A stretch of 41,121 bases of DNA from a virus, in IMG/VR virus record IMGVR_UViG_3300044712_000593, positions 1 through 41,121 of that record. One strand, given 5' to 3'. Shown here one piece after another: positions 1 to 6,988 of this stretch. Position 1 is the first letter of the stretch; every line of letters begins with the position of its first letter. A program made the position numbers and the translations under genes. The notes below the pieces were generated by a model. It worked only from the letters and a program-made list of their open reading frames with translations. It was not told the DNA's origin and ran no database searches.

Positions 1-684
1 AAAATAGACGGCAACGGCGACGGCTACGGCAACGGCGACGGCTACGGCAACGGCGACGGCTACGGCTACGGCAACGGCAACGGCGACGGCTACGGCTACG
101 GCAACGGCAACGGCGACGGCAACGGCGACGGCGACGGCTACGGCTACGGCAACGGCTACGGCGACGGCAACGGCAACGGCGACGGCAACGGCAACGGCGA
201 CGGCAACGGCAACGGCGACGGCGTTATATTTCATTCGTTTAGGAATAAAAATGTCTATTATATAGATAAGATCCCCTGCGTCTTTGATAGCATAAAAGGC
301 AATATAGCCTTAGTGTCAGTTATTAATGCGTCTGATTTTTCAGATAGCAAAATGTATGTCGTCAAAAGAGGCAATTTATTTGCTCACGGAGAAACGATTG
401 CTAAGGCAAATGAAGCCGTTGAATTAAAATACTACTCAACTATTGATCGAGATGCCGCTATAGCCGAATTTAAATCCCAATTTAAACCTAATATATCCTA
501 CCCTAATGCTGCCTTCTATAAATGGCATACTATTCTAACTGGCTCATGCGAATTAGGGAAAAAACATTGGGTAAAAGAAAACGGGATTGACCTAAATGCC
601 AGCATGACGGTAGCCCAATTTATAGAAAAAACAAAAAACGCATACGGCGGGGATATAATTAGGTCACTTATTAATAACTTATAA
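1..684 (+). CDS. Partial protein with (D/N/Y)-G dipeptide repeats and a C-terminal domain
   Basis: The reading frame is open from the first base, so the N-terminus lies outside the window; 227 codons are visible. Codons 3-74 are 36 consecutive X-Gly dipeptides where X is only Asp, Asn or Tyr. After this comes a non-repetitive domain of about 150 residues with the motif FYKWHTILTGSCELG and a final stretch ending in IRSLINNL. A GTG codon at 313 could serve as an internal start, but the upstream frame is open and clearly coding, so I treat the whole stretch as one protein. The architecture (Gly-rich repeat followed by a WHxILTGSC-type domain) resembles uncharacterised proteins I associate with Bacteroidota and their phages; no function is known to me. 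It is followed 22 nt later by an exported protein on the same strand. Confidence 0.75.
   Translation, partial: KIDGNGDGYGNGDGYGNGDGYGYGNGNGDGYGYGNGNGDGNGDGDGYGYGNGYGDGNGNGDGNGNGDGNGNGDGVIFHSFRNKNVYYIDKIPCVFDSIKGNIALVSVINASDFSDSKMYVVKRGNLFAHGETIAKANEAVELKYYSTIDRDAAIAEFKSQFKPNISYPNAAFYKWHTILTGSCELGKKHWVKENGIDLNASMTVAQFIEKTKNAYGGDIIRSLINNL
7..222 (+). repeat. 36-unit NAC-GGC hexanucleotide repeat
   Basis: There are thirty-six tandem six-base units of the form NAC GGC, where N is G (12 units), A (15 units) or T (9 units) and never C. Only the first base of the unit varies, so the encoded residue alternates between Asp, Asn and Tyr while Gly is constant. The array is far more GC-rich than its surroundings. 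Such an array can expand or contract by slippage in six-base steps without changing frame. Confidence 0.95.
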
Positions 685-706
685 CTTTTAACCTCAAAAA
701 TCAAAC

Positions 707-1291
707 ATGAAACTAACAATCTTAATCTGTGCCTTGTTCCCTATTTTATCAATGGCACAATCAGGTAATGGCGGTCAATCCGCTGAAAACAATTTCGGTA
801 AGCTGGAATATATTGGTTACTCAAATGGTGAGTACGTTCTAAATGCCACAAATAAACAATCATGTACAGTTACACATAAATTCGAATGGCTCGGTAAAGA
901 TTCTGTTATCTCACTGCCTCCTAACTTACCTACTATAATACGGTTGCCGGGAGCAGCAGTTGCCAATACTAAAATCAAAAGTAAGCCGCTAGATAGATGT
1001 GAACCAGGATCTTCAGATATGGGATTTTTAGAAGTGACTTCCCAAACTTCATTGGCTGTTAAGTTTAACTATTTTGAAGGAACGATATTACCTGATAACC
1101 GGCTTAAGCTTCATTTCTCAGTTGAGGATACCGATAACGATGGTAAATTCACAATATCGGTATCATTTGACTTTAAGAAATGGGAGGACTTAGTTGTAAT
1201 ACTTCCTTTTGGTAGTGGGGTTTATACGGTATTCGTTGAAAAAGCTAAGAAAGCAGATGGGACAACTTATTTTATTACATCATTTAAATAA
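707..1291 (+). CDS. Exported protein of unknown function
   Basis: This is a 194-residue protein with a clear N-terminal signal peptide (MKLTILICALFPILSMAQ, probably cleaved after Ala-17 or nearby, leaving Gln as is common in Bacteroidota). The mature part is rich in beta-prone residues, with a DTDNDGKFTISV segment that resembles a calcium-binding-like acidic turn. I do not recognise a family. The ATG lies 22 nt after the preceding stop behind an A-rich leader (tcaaaaatcaaac), typical of Bacteroidota translation starts. The next gene starts 6 nt downstream, so the two are probably co-transcribed. A periplasmic or outer-surface role is inferred from the signal peptide only. Confidence 0.7.
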   Translation: MKLTILICALFPILSMAQSGNGGQSAENNFGKLEYIGYSNGEYVLNATNKQSCTVTHKFEWLGKDSVISLPPNLPTIIRLPGAAVANTKIKSKPLDRCEPGSSDMGFLEVTSQTSLAVKFNYFEGTILPDNRLKLHFSVEDTDNDGKFTISVSFDFKKWEDLVVILPFGSGVYTVFVEKAKKADGTTYFITSFK

Positions 1292-1297
1292 AATCTT

Positions 1298-1603
1298 ATG
1301 AATTACATCGGGGAAAAAATTCTTTTAAAAACAAAATGGGACAACCAACCATTTGAAGTTTATATAAAAGAATATCATCAATCCATTAAACAATGTTCTA
1401 ATAATATAGAAATGATATTTCATTGCTTAACGGATGGGAATACATACCATTATTATTGGGATAGCACCCCATCCCAAGGTATAGCATGTTTGAAACTCAA
1501 TGGATTTAAATCAGAAGATATCAGTATGCAAGAAATAGGAAGACAATTATCTATTTGGCTTAGACAACAAATAACCCTTCCCACACCAATTATTACATAT
1601 TAA
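1298..1603 (+). CDS. Hypothetical protein, 101 aa
   Basis: This small cytoplasmic-looking protein has no signal peptide or membrane segment. It is rich in aromatic residues (for example YHYYWDS around residue 50) and ends with a Thr/Pro/Ile-rich tail. I do not recognise a family. It starts 6 nt after the upstream exported protein and is followed 14 nt later by a short lipoprotein gene, so it sits in the middle of a plus-strand operon of accessory genes. Confidence 0.6.
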   Translation: MNYIGEKILLKTKWDNQPFEVYIKEYHQSIKQCSNNIEMIFHCLTDGNTYHYYWDSTPSQGIACLKLNGFKSEDISMQEIGRQLSIWLRQQITLPTPIITY

Positions 1604-1617
1604 AAAACTCAGACAAC

Positions 1618-1794
1618 ATGAAAAAACTAATAATCACATCTATTGTAGCTACAACTATTTTTACTTCCTGCTCTAAATCAATTGACGGGAATAAAAAAGA
1701 AGAAAGCGCACAAACAGTTTACTTCAGGCTTTCATATGAAAGCAAAACTGAAAATGTAACTGCAAAAAATATTATAACTGCTAAATTCAAATAA
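1618..1794 (+). CDS. Small lipoprotein, 58 aa
   Basis: The 58-codon ORF begins MKKLIITSIVATTIFTSCSK, a textbook lipoprotein signal: two Lys, a hydrophobic stretch, and a lipobox IFTSC with the acceptor Cys at residue 18. The mature peptide is only about 40 residues (Ser/Lys/Glu-rich) and ends in AKFK. It lies 14 nt after the previous stop and its own stop is 2 nt before the next ATG, so the spacing fits an operon. It is short enough to be missed by automated callers. Lipidation and envelope location are inferred from the lipobox; the function is unknown. Small phage lipoproteins sometimes mediate superinfection exclusion, but nothing here proves that. Confidence 0.65.
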   Translation: MKKLIITSIVATTIFTSCSKSIDGNKKEESAQTVYFRLSYESKTENVTAKNIITAKFK

Positions 1795-1796
1795 CC

Positions 1797-2036
1797 ATGA
1801 AATTCCCCATCCATATAAACTATTATCCACTATTCAATTCAGGACAAACTATATTAATGGCAGGTAAACAAGATGCCAGACGCGTATACGGGGAGGATAT
1901 ATGCCTTCTATTAAAAGATATGTATTTGATATCTGATTTTAAATTCGATGGCTTTTTAGGTAATATTGATGGGGAATTTATTTTATTTCAAATTGATACA
2001 CGCATCGACTATGATGTAATTTCCTCACTAAATTAA
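1797..2036 (+). CDS. Hypothetical protein, 79 aa
   Basis: This small protein begins MKFPIHINYYPLFNSGQ and has no obvious membrane segment or known motif. Its start is 2 nt after the stop of the preceding lipoprotein, and the next gene begins 10 nt downstream, so it is translated as part of the same plus-strand operon. I do not recognise a family. Confidence 0.55.
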   Translation: MKFPIHINYYPLFNSGQTILMAGKQDARRVYGEDICLLLKDMYLISDFKFDGFLGNIDGEFILFQIDTRIDYDVISSLN

Positions 2037-2046
2037 ATCTACTAAA

Positions 2047-2412
2047 ATGAAAAAGTATCTTATTGTATTATTCCTGGTTATAGCTCAATTAGGAGCCTTT
2101 TATTTGAAAGCTCATTCTCAATCTGCCCGCCATTTTGCACGTATTTCGACCGCTCAAATGGATAGTGGGGAAACTGCCAAGGAAATAATTGCAGATGAAA
2201 CCACATTGTCTTATACCGCTAAATACGCAAAAATAGAATGTGATAACGACAAGGTGTTTATGAAGCTATTTACAACACATTATCAAATCATTTCACGATT
2301 TACTGCTTCATGGAAAGTAGATTCCAGAGGAAACGCATATAAGCATTATATTATCTTTATGAACAAGCAGGACGTGGAACTAATTAAATCATGGTCAAAA
2401 ACTAATTTATGA
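2047..2412 (+). CDS. Exported hypothetical protein, 121 aa
   Basis: The N-terminus MKKYLIVLFLVIAQLGAF followed by YLKAHSQS is a signal peptide or signal anchor. The remaining ~95 residues have no motif I recognise. The stop codon overlaps the ATG of the following methyltransferase-like gene by 4 nt (ATGA), which indicates translational coupling. It is the third exported product in this accessory block. Confidence 0.6.
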   Translation: MKKYLIVLFLVIAQLGAFYLKAHSQSARHFARISTAQMDSGETAKEIIADETTLSYTAKYAKIECDNDKVFMKLFTTHYQIISRFTASWKVDSRGNAYKHYIIFMNKQDVELIKSWSKTNL

Positions 2413-3032
2413 AATCCTCAAATGATATGTATTATGGGGTAATTGGCGTTGATAAAATATTTACAGATAAATCTGAAAAAGGAATTGCCTCTATTACCCC
2501 ATTCGAATTTAATTCTAAAGATAATTTCATTTATAACTTCAGGAATGCCAGAGAAGATCCAATGTTTATTATACGTGACGGGAAATATGTTCGGCTTAAG
2601 GTGAACGGTGAAATAATGATGAGTGATACGGGAATGGAAAGAGTTAGCAATAAACAATTCATTCAAAATGCTACGGGACGAGTTTTGATAGCTGGACTGG
2701 GCATAGGGTTAATTATCAATAATATCCTTCAAAATGAATCCATTACTGAAATAATTATAATTGAAAAATATCAAGATGTAATTGATTTGGTAGCTCCCAA
2801 ATTCAACGATCCGCGTCTAAAAATAGTATATGCTGATATTTTTGATTGGATGCCAGCAAAAGGCGAAAAGTTTAATACCATTTATTTCGATATTTGGCCT
2901 ACTATATGTACCGATAATTTAACCGAAATAAACTTATTGCATTCTCGTTTTAAACGCTTTAAAGCTAAATCAGGATGGATGAATAGTTGGCTAAAAGAAT
3001 ATTTACAAAAACAAAAAAGAAAAGGATGGTAA
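2409..3032 (+). CDS. SAM-dependent methyltransferase / spermidine-synthase-fold protein
   Basis: This 207-residue protein has a Rossmann-fold methyltransferase core. The glycine motif GLGIG is at residues 96-100 after a beta strand (RVLIA). The acidic end of strand 2 is IIIIEK (Glu-119), followed by a DVIDLVAPKF helix. A YADIF motif (Asp-143) and a strand-4 motif NTIYFDIWP (Asp-161) complete the core. The IEK..DVI..VAP.F..D.R.K...AD order is that of spermidine/spermine synthases and related methyltransferases. The C-terminal part seems short and basic, so the substrate-binding half may be reduced. The substrate is unknown; it could be a nucleic acid, a protein or a polyamine. It is translationally coupled to the upstream exported protein through an ATGA overlap. 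Confidence 0.65.
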   Translation: MKSSNDMYYGVIGVDKIFTDKSEKGIASITPFEFNSKDNFIYNFRNAREDPMFIIRDGKYVRLKVNGEIMMSDTGMERVSNKQFIQNATGRVLIAGLGIGLIINNILQNESITEIIIIEKYQDVIDLVAPKFNDPRLKIVYADIFDWMPAKGEKFNTIYFDIWPTICTDNLTEINLLHSRFKRFKAKSGWMNSWLKEYLQKQKRKGW

Positions 3033-3034
3033 TC

Positions 3035-3313
3035 ATGAGCACACCCCACAAATACCACAGATCAGCAATCCACTTTTGGATATTGTCGCCTCTTGCTTTT
3101 ACTATTATAGTTATTATTATATCTTTTTTATTTGGTAGTTGTAGCCCCCGTAATGGATGCAAGGCGGTAAGAGGCATGGCCGGTTACTCTTATATTAAAA
3201 ACCTTGAAACAGGCCGTGTAACTGTCTTAAATAAAGATGGGAGCATTTGTGTATATCATGAAGAACCAATGTCCAGAAAAGAAGCGCAGGAATATTTAAA
3301 CAATAAATATTAA
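3035..3313 (+). CDS. Small membrane protein or lipoprotein, 92 aa
   Basis: I chose the ATG at 3035 (MSTPHKYHRS), just after the methyltransferase stop, over the upstream in-frame ATGs at 2987 and 3026, which would overlap the previous gene. A hydrophobic segment (FTIIVIIISFLFGSC, about residues 19-33) is either a transmembrane anchor or a long lipoprotein signal, because it ends in a possible lipobox LFGSC. The remaining ~60 residues contain a GYSYIKNLETGRVTVLNKDG stretch and a Glu/Lys-rich tail. The family is unknown. The next gene starts 3 nt downstream. Confidence 0.55.
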   Translation: MSTPHKYHRSAIHFWILSPLAFTIIVIIISFLFGSCSPRNGCKAVRGMAGYSYIKNLETGRVTVLNKDGSICVYHEEPMSRKEAQEYLNNKY

Positions 3314-3316
3314 ATC

Positions 3317-3688
3317 ATGACCACTGAACAACTAAGAAAACAAATACACGTATTAGAGTATAACCTTAATGATAAAGGAATTAAAATAGAGTATGTACGA
3401 TATACAGATGTAGATGAATTAGGTACAAAGAAAACGCTGTGGCTTACTCCTGAAGGAAGCGCTCGGCAACTGTCCGCTATTGGATCTATTGATTCTTACA
3501 AAGAAGATGCATTTCATTTATTTTGGAAAGGAAACCATTATAGTTGGGAAATGTTTGTTCCAGAATTTACATTATCTCAATGGGAAGCATTAACATTGAC
3601 TATTCGTCATGAAATGGGAAAAGAAATAGAAAAAGACAGCAACCTACTTGAAATGGACAAAACAATTGAAGCGCTAAAAAACATTTAA
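3317..3688 (+). CDS. Hypothetical protein, 123 aa
   Basis: This is the last gene of the plus-strand accessory block. It is soluble-looking, with an N-terminal amphipathic helix (TEQLRKQIHVLEYNLND) and a C-terminal acidic/basic helix (GKEIEKDSNLLEMDKTIEAL). There is no motif I recognise. The ATG is 3 nt after the stop of the preceding gene. Just past its own stop is a 10-bp stem whose 3' arm ends in a U tract (3785-3799), which probably ends the operon. Confidence 0.6.
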   Translation: MTTEQLRKQIHVLEYNLNDKGIKIEYVRYTDVDELGTKKTLWLTPEGSARQLSAIGSIDSYKEDAFHLFWKGNHYSWEMFVPEFTLSQWEALTLTIRHEMGKEIEKDSNLLEMDKTIEALKNI

Positions 3689-3695
3689 ATATATT

Positions 3696-3799
3696 AAGCC
3701 CAGACTAATGCAGTTGTATCTACAGTTGCAAAGCATTTGGTTTCAGTTTTAGGTAGTTTTCCCCATTTCTCGAATTGTTTCGCTGTCTGGGCTTTTTTC
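3696..3799 (+). ncRNA. Structured RNA / plus-strand terminator at the convergent junction
   Basis: AAGCCCAGAC (3696-3705) is perfectly complementary to GTCTGGGCTT (3785-3794), and the latter runs into six T residues. The outer stem encloses 79 nt that contain an inner hairpin, TGCAGTTGTA/TACAGTTGCA (3709-3718 with 3721-3730, two G-U pairs, tight loop). A simple terminator would not need a 79-nt closing loop, so this may be the 3' end of a folded small RNA or a processed 3' UTR. At a minimum it can end the plus-strand accessory operon. It is not a tRNA, since it has no recognisable anticodon or T arms. Confidence 0.5.
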
Positions 3800-3807
3800 A
3801 TTAAAAT

Positions 3808-3837
3808 AAAAAGGCCGCAATATAGACATATTGCGGC
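3808..3837 (-). terminator. Rho-independent terminator of the minus-strand lysis operon
   Basis: GCCGCAATAT (3814-3823) pairs perfectly with ATATTGCGGC (3828-3837) around an AGAC loop. Read on the minus strand, the hairpin is followed by CC and then TTTTT. It lies 40 nt past the endolysin stop, so it ends the long minus-strand late transcript. It faces the plus-strand terminator structure next to it. Confidence 0.85.
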
Positions 3838-3876
3838 ACAACAACCAAAAAATGGACTTAATGAATGGGCCTAATA

Positions 3877-4464
3877 TTATTCAATGTAGATAGCCTTATA
3901 AAACATTTTCCCATAATCTGCAATCATCTTAGCGCAATCTACTCCGTTAATTATTCGCCGGGCATTTACCCAATCCTCTTTTTTATCGTTAAAATAATTT
4001 TCGAGCGACTTACCAGTAAAATCTCCAAAGTTGCTATTGCCTTTAGTCATGCCTTCGAACATGATTGCTGCGGCAGTCTCTGGCACTAACGCCAATTCAG
4101 GGTTATTGAGTATGTCAATGCCTAATAACCGGCCCATCGTTTCGTAATTTTCGAACCACGTTAGCTGAACATAACCCCTACCGTAGAATATTTTGTCCGG
4201 CATATTGTAAGCGACACCTGAGCGTTTTATTTTTTTGCCGTAACGGTAGCTCTTCCCTTTACCGTATTCTTCGATCGGCTGCATGGTCTTAGCTGTCTCA
4301 TGATATGTGGTTGCAAGAATATAGGCCAGCCAGCGTAAATCCGTTAATTCCCGACTTTCCCACTCTCGAAGGATTGATTCACATCCGCGCACCTGGGCCT
4401 GATTTAATGAGCCTTTAAAAAGCGTAGAACGTATCGTATCGAAAAAATGTGTGCGATTGATCAT
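3877..4464 (-). CDS. Endolysin, glycoside hydrolase family 19 (chitinase-like lysozyme)
   Basis: This 195-residue protein probably cleaves cell-wall glycan for host lysis. The GH19 signature is visible. YHET (His-55, Glu-56) carries the likely general acid. IEEYGKG (Glu-65/66) is near the second catalytic acid. FYGRGYVQLTWFENY (residues 93-107) is the conserved substrate-binding block, and ETAAAIMFEGM follows as in family members. The length is normal for a phage GH19 lysin without a separate binding domain. There is no signal peptide, so release depends on a holin. Its ATG overlaps the stop of the upstream membrane protein gene by 4 nt. It is the last gene of the minus-strand late operon and is followed by a strong terminator. 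Confidence 0.88.
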   Translation of the reverse strand: MINRTHFFDTIRSTLFKGSLNQAQVRGCESILREWESRELTDLRWLAYILATTYHETAKTMQPIEEYGKGKSYRYGKKIKRSGVAYNMPDKIFYGRGYVQLTWFENYETMGRLLGIDILNNPELALVPETAAAIMFEGMTKGNSNFGDFTGKSLENYFNDKKEDWVNARRIINGVDCAKMIADYGKMFYKAIYIE

Positions 4465-4862
4465 TTAATAAATATTACGATAATAATAAAGGCAGCTACA
4501 TAAGCCCCTTTTAAGGAGTATACAACCCATTGCGGCCACTTATTTTCTACCTTATCTGTATCACTGTTTGTTGATCCTTCGCCATTATAAAATAACTGTT
4601 TTTTACGCGCTATATTTAATGTAAAATCAAACAAAGCTAATCTTTCAAGTATTCCAATTAAAGGAACTTTTAGCGCATACCACCAATCATAAAGTAGAAT
4701 ATATGGGATGGTAGCTAATCCTACAGCCAATGCATACCAAACGCCTTTCCAGAAATGTGAAATTGTTTTGTTCTGCTTAAATAGATGGGCCTGATGTAGT
4801 GCCTGCCAAACGATAATAGCAAAAAGGAATGTGATTATTAGTATTTTATCTAAAAAAATCAT
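4461..4862 (-). CDS. Membrane protein of the lysis cassette, 133 aa
   Basis: The protein has about four hydrophobic segments: residues 5-20 (ILIITFLFAIIVW), 40-58 (GVWYALAVGLATIPYILL), a weaker one near 65-80, and a C-terminal one (YVAAFIIIVIFIK). Between them is a basic/polar loop with a Ser/Asn/Asp-rich stretch. No family is recognised. Both ends overlap neighbours by 4 nt (ATGA type): the endolysin downstream and another membrane protein upstream. That position makes it a candidate holin or holin partner, but this is inference from context. Confidence 0.6.
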   Translation of the reverse strand: MIFLDKILIITFLFAIIVWQALHQAHLFKQNKTISHFWKGVWYALAVGLATIPYILLYDWWYALKVPLIGILERLALFDFTLNIARKKQLFYNGEGSTNSDTDKVENKWPQWVVYSLKGAYVAAFIIIVIFIK

Positions 4863-5278
4863 TTGTTTGTAGTCTCTACTTTATGTCCCGGAGCTGTAAT
4901 ACCTGCATTACTTTTATCAGTACACGCCTTCCCCCACGGACAGGTGAAAAGCAATAACGACAGCAGTATGAGCACCCATGTAATGTTGGTCTTTCCTCTT
5001 AATTTTTTGCCCAGCTTACCGGCACCTGTTTCATTGTAAACGGCAACAACAAAGCAGGCAGCGCCAATGATTGAACAGATGGTAACCCATGTCCAGAATG
5101 AAGGCCATTCCAATTTAAGCGTCTCCCATCCGGTAATACATTTTTGAGGGCCTCCCATCAGGCCATAACATTCTGTGCTATTCAGATATACGCAAATGCT
5201 GAATATAAAAATTGCAATGATTAGTGCCCCTACAATCAAGTAAGGAATTAAATCTTTTTTTTGTTGCTGCTTATCCAT
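4859..5278 (-). CDS. Cysteine-containing membrane protein, 139 aa
   Basis: Three hydrophobic segments are visible: YLIVGALIIAIFIFSICVYL near the N-terminus, WVTICSIIGAACFVVAVY in the middle, and ITWVLILLSLLLFTCPW near the C-terminus. Several Cys residues lie in or just outside the predicted membrane spans (ECYGLMGGPQKC). It has no known motif. It overlaps the next gene by 4 nt and starts 2 nt after the stop of the coiled-coil protein upstream, so it belongs to the same lysis or membrane cassette. Confidence 0.6.
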   Translation of the reverse strand: MDKQQQKKDLIPYLIVGALIIAIFIFSICVYLNSTECYGLMGGPQKCITGWETLKLEWPSFWTWVTICSIIGAACFVVAVYNETGAGKLGKKLRGKTNITWVLILLSLLLFTCPWGKACTDKSNAGITAPGHKVETTNK

Positions 5279-5280
5279 AA

Positions 5281-6054
5281 TTAAAACATTTTTCTTTTAA
5301 TTGATAAAGGTAAATTCATCTGTGTTTGTATCATTTGCCCATAACGACCATAATACCAAGTAGCCCCATATTGTACACGGTATTTAGTTTGATACATTAG
5401 GCCCACACCAGCTGAGGAAGGCCATGGATTCCAAAGTACATCCCATGAGAAATAAAGTTGCCCTTTGGGGGCTGATGCGTTTTGCGCCTTTTTACTTATC
5501 TCCATGCAATCCTGAAGGCTTTTAGATAATTTGGCTTTCTCTTGTTCTTGTTGGCCTATTCTATCTGTTTGTAATTTGTCTTTAACACGTAATGAAAATT
5601 TAAGTTGCTCATTATCTAATCTATACTGTTGTACTAACTTCTGACCATTTTCTAGTTCAGTAAAACAACCATTGCAATCAACTATAAAATCATTTGGCAC
5701 ATACGTATGTGAAGTGTCTGAGTCTGGTGTTATTTCTTTGTGTTTGTCAAGTAGGATATTAATTCGCTTATTGGCTGCATCCAATTCTACAGATGTTTTC
5801 GCAAGTTGATTGTCTCTTATTTCTACTTGCCAGTTAGCCAATTCCAATGATATTTTATACTCTTTCTTATTATCACTGAACTGAATGCTATCTTTGGTTA
5901 TTCTCTTTTGAAGTGAATCATTTTTTGTTTTCAATTCTTGATTAACTGCTATTACTTGACGGTTATTACTGCATCCTTTTATTAAGGCGAAAATAAGAAT
6001 AATTATTCCGGCTATTAGGATAGTGGCTAATGCGGGATGTATTTTTAATTGCAC
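5281..6054 (-). CDS. Membrane-anchored coiled-coil protein, spanin candidate
   Basis: This 257-residue protein has a short basic N-terminus and one hydrophobic span (ATILIAGIIILIFALIKGC, about residues 10-28) that ends in a Cys and could be lipidated. A long heptad-rich coiled-coil region follows (about residues 35-105 and again 140-190). The C-terminal ~55 residues are rich in Tyr, Trp and Gly (for example YGATWYYGRYGQM), alternate in a beta-like pattern and finish with Phe, as outer-membrane beta proteins often do. An inner anchor, a periplasm-spanning coiled coil and an outer-membrane-like end beside an endolysin gene suggest a spanin-like role in disrupting the outer membrane. This is inferred from architecture, not homology. 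Confidence 0.5.
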   Translation of the reverse strand: MQLKIHPALATILIAGIIILIFALIKGCSNNRQVIAVNQELKTKNDSLQKRITKDSIQFSDNKKEYKISLELANWQVEIRDNQLAKTSVELDAANKRINILLDKHKEITPDSDTSHTYVPNDFIVDCNGCFTELENGQKLVQQYRLDNEQLKFSLRVKDKLQTDRIGQQEQEKAKLSKSLQDCMEISKKAQNASAPKGQLYFSWDVLWNPWPSSAGVGLMYQTKYRVQYGATWYYGRYGQMIQTQMNLPLSIKRKMF

Positions 6055-6063
6055 GTTATATAA

Positions 6064-6276
6064 TTAATGTGATTTGAAAAATATATGCATACTTGCGCCT
6101 AACCATTCACACACTTTTTGATAGGTAAGTAAATCCGGCATTTGCCCATTTTCAAGTCTGGACAGCGTAGTATAGTTTATACCGATCTGCTCGGATGCTA
6201 TCCGCAATCCTATGTTTAACTTATCTACCCTTTTTATCTTTATAGCTTTTGAAAATTCATTTTTCTTAAAAAGCAT
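6064..6276 (-). CDS. Small HTH (XRE/Cro type) transcription regulator
   Basis: The 70-residue protein starting at MLFKKNEF contains a helix-turn-helix of the Cro/CI type: LRIASEQIGINYTTLSRLEN, then GQMPDLLTYQKVCEWLG. The SRLENG motif is the classic end of the recognition helix. I preferred the ATG at 6276 to the GTG five codons upstream (6291). It lies within the lysis cassette, an unusual place for a regulator in a late operon. A 14-bp inverted repeat (6292-6305) lies just upstream of its start and is a candidate operator. Confidence 0.75.
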   Translation of the reverse strand: MLFKKNEFSKAIKIKRVDKLNIGLRIASEQIGINYTTLSRLENGQMPDLLTYQKVCEWLGASMHIFFKSH

Positions 6277-6291
6277 GTTGCAATATGGCAC

Positions 6292-6305
6292 AAATCACAT
6301 GATTT
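6292..6305. promoter_or_regulatory. Inverted repeat upstream of the HTH gene (possible operator)
   Basis: AAATCA CA TGATTT is a perfect 6-bp inverted repeat with a 2-bp spacer. It occupies the short gap between the upstream membrane-protein gene and the HTH gene. Dyad symmetry of this size is typical for dimeric XRE-family regulators. Autoregulation is inferred from position only. Confidence 0.35.
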
Positions 6306-6320
6306 AACAAATTAAATATT

Positions 6321-6578
6321 TCACCTTCTGTTTTGTTTTTCCTGGAGCTGGACTAAGATTTCAGTTAGCTGATCACGTATTTTGCCAAACTCTTGGTTAT
6401 CTGACTGTATTTTATCCCTTAGTAGTAGATTTATATCCTTTTGAGAACTTTCTAAAAATTCTATTTTTACCTTTTGTGCTTCTATTTTCGTGGCCAAATT
6501 AACAATCATGGTTCCACATGTGATTATCAATAAAATTAACGAAACGAGGGCTTGCCAGATTTTAAGTCCTTTCTCCAT
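6321..6578 (-). CDS. Membrane protein with C-terminal coiled coil, 85 aa
   Basis: Starting at MEKGLKIWQ, the protein has one transmembrane helix (ALVSLILLIITCGTMIVNLA) followed by a charged, heptad-like coiled coil up to the C-terminus (about 50 residues). The frame extends upstream to an ATG at 6668 (115 aa), but that would overlap the C-terminal coding region of the preceding gene by 133 nt. The shorter start still overlaps it by 43 nt. A single span plus coiled coil inside a lysis module could be a holin, antiholin or spanin component. No family is recognised. Confidence 0.5.
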   Translation of the reverse strand: MEKGLKIWQALVSLILLIITCGTMIVNLATKIEAQKVKIEFLESSQKDINLLLRDKIQSDNQEFGKIRDQLTEILVQLQEKQNRR

Positions 6579-6988
6579 TTTCTTTGAATTATAAGGTACA
6601 ATGATAGTAGAACCATCAACATACTCTCCAACCAAATTACCAGCTCGCTTTGTTTGAAACATGTCCAATAGTGTATTAAATCAATAATATTGATAACTAA
6701 CAGAACTTTGAGCGATAAAGTATAAGTACGGTTTTTGGTCTTTAAAAGTATGAATGAAAGAATTATAAATAACGACGATAAAATATTGCCGGTATCATAA
6801 AAATACCATTGAATGTCTTGTTTAAATACTTTTCCGTTTTTTCTTACATCCACAAGAAACCAATTCACTTTTTCAGGGGCTGAATTATTCCATAATCTAT
6901 GGATAAGACATATGGGCCATGATAGATATAATATAACGATACTAACCACGTCCCTTTTCAGGTGGCGGAGTTGATCCACCGCTATCAT
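6536..6988 (-). CDS. Multi-span membrane protein, 150 aa
   Basis: Starting at MIAVDQLRHLKRD, the protein has about four hydrophobic helices (VVSIVILYLSWPICL, ILSSLFIILSFILL, LKVLLVINIIDLIHYW, MLMVLLSLYLII) and a basic C-terminal tail (RKWRKDLKSGKPSFR). An ATG 13 codons upstream (7027) is possible but would increase the overlap with the preceding acidic protein gene from 47 to 86 nt. Its 3' end overlaps the following membrane protein gene. No family is recognised; context suggests a membrane function during lysis or host takeover. Confidence 0.5.
   Translation of the reverse strand: MIAVDQLRHLKRDVVSIVILYLSWPICLIHRLWNNSAPEKVNWFLVDVRKNGKVFKQDIQWYFYDTGNILSSLFIILSFILLKTKNRTYTLSLKVLLVINIIDLIHYWTCFKQSELVIWLESMLMVLLSLYLIIQRKWRKDLKSGKPSFR

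Noticed and set aside
7-222. Diversity-generating retroelement variable region (NAC codons look like adenine-targeted sites)
   Set aside because: No reverse transcriptase, template repeat or accessory gene is visible. The pattern is a simple tandem repeat with G/A/T at one position, explained by slippage and selection.
7-222. CRISPR array
   Set aside because: The units are six bases long without spacers.
3696-3799. tRNA gene (acceptor-like stem and length near 100 nt)
   Set aside because: No anticodon arm, no T arm consensus and no CCA or processing context; the 3' arm runs into a T tract.
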